Made by a program: the position numbers and the translations under genes. Below, one piece after another: positions 5,258 to 5,378 of a DNA stretch of 5,378 bases; within the stretch, counting starts at the first letter, position 1, and the number at the start of each line of letters is the position of its first letter. Below the pieces are notes generated by a model that was not told where the DNA came from, did not search any database, and was given only the letters and a program-made list of their open reading frames with translations. This DNA comes from Atopobiaceae bacterium (lineage in GTDB: Bacteria > Actinomycetota > Coriobacteriia > Coriobacteriales > Atopobiaceae), in contig JAFUBJ010000507.1 of assembly GCA_017460265.1 (NCBI GenBank), positions 1 to 5,378 on the forward strand, written 5' to 3'.

Positions 5258-5378
5258 GGCCCTGCAGGTTGAGAGTTAAGGAGCTCGCCTAACCCTCTTC
5301 GCTCATGCGCTGCGCGAAATCGCTCAGAGGGTACGGCGAGCACCTCTTCTCTGCAGCAGGCCGTTTGCTTCAGTTCTG
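5258..5378 (+). other. Structured non-coding tail after map
   Basis: No gene is recognised in these 121 nt. The stretch can fold on itself. Outer pairing: GGCC-CTGCAG (5258-5267) with CTGCAG-CA-GGCC (5351-5362), ten pairs and one 2-nt bulge. Inner pairing: GCTCGCC (5283-5289) with GGCGAGC (5335-5341), then ACCCTCT (5292-5298) with AGAGGGT (5326-5332), separated by a 2x2 mismatch. The loop holds TCGCTCA twice (5299-5305 and 5320-5326) and an alternative TTCGC/GCGAA stem (5298-5302 / 5314-5318). It may be a terminator or a structured leader for the next gene, expected to be infA. An AAGGAG at 5278-5283 has no start codon at the right distance. It does not look like a tRNA. Confidence 0.5.
5283..5341 (+). 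terminator. Long stem-loop after map, possible terminator
   Basis: Fourteen base pairs in two blocks of seven (5283-5289 with 5335-5341; 5292-5298 with 5326-5332) enclose a 27-nt loop, 25 nt after the map stop. The downstream sequence ACCTCTTCTCTG is pyrimidine-rich but not a T-run. A terminator or an RNA-processing structure are both possible. Confidence 0.4.

Noticed and set aside
5258..5362. tRNA or signal recognition particle RNA after map
   Set aside because: There is no GGTTCGAATCC-like T-arm, no cloverleaf and no conserved GGAA tetraloop helix of the particle RNA.
5305..5378. Possible new gene starting at ATG 5305 and running off the edge
   Set aside because: The 24 visible codons do not match the start of infA or any protein I know, there is no ribosome binding site at a proper distance, and the ATG lies in the loop of the stem-loop.

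Overview
The window is a stretch of a bacterial spc-type ribosomal-protein operon, all on the + strand. In order it holds rplF (its start lies off the left edge), rplR, rpsE, rpmD, rplO, secY, a 321-nt gap rich in inverted repeats, adk, a 115-nt gap, map, and 121 nt of structured non-coding sequence to the right edge. The order secY-adk-map is typical of Gram-positive bacteria. The high GC content, near-exclusive AAG for lysine, strong AAGGAGG-type ribosome binding sites and protein sequence style all suggest a high-GC Gram-positive, most likely an actinobacterium of the Coriobacteriia (Olsenella/Atopobium/Collinsella type). That assignment is an inference from style, not from a database match.

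Region by region: positions 1-2131 encode 50S proteins L6, L18, L30 and L15 and 30S protein S5. They are tightly packed, with gaps of about 64, 12, 5 and 10 nt. secY overlaps the end of rplO by 7 nt and starts with GTG. SecY is the channel of the Sec translocon, so ribosome assembly and protein export are expressed together. After secY comes a UUCG-loop hairpin that probably ends or attenuates the transcript, then two mutually exclusive small hairpins, then a 24-bp perfect inverted repeat around a 32-nt loop. adk (adenylate kinase, zinc-finger LID type) and map (type I methionine aminopeptidase) follow, separated by another GC-rich hairpin. Map trims the initiator methionine of new proteins, and Adk balances adenine nucleotides. 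The usual next gene, infA, is not visible.

I see no defence system, mobile-element gene, CRISPR array, tRNA or rRNA. The coding content is ordinary housekeeping. The points worth a second look are the inverted repeat between secY and adk, the foldable tail after map, an insertion of roughly 16 residues in L6, and a shortened zinc-finger LID in adenylate kinase.
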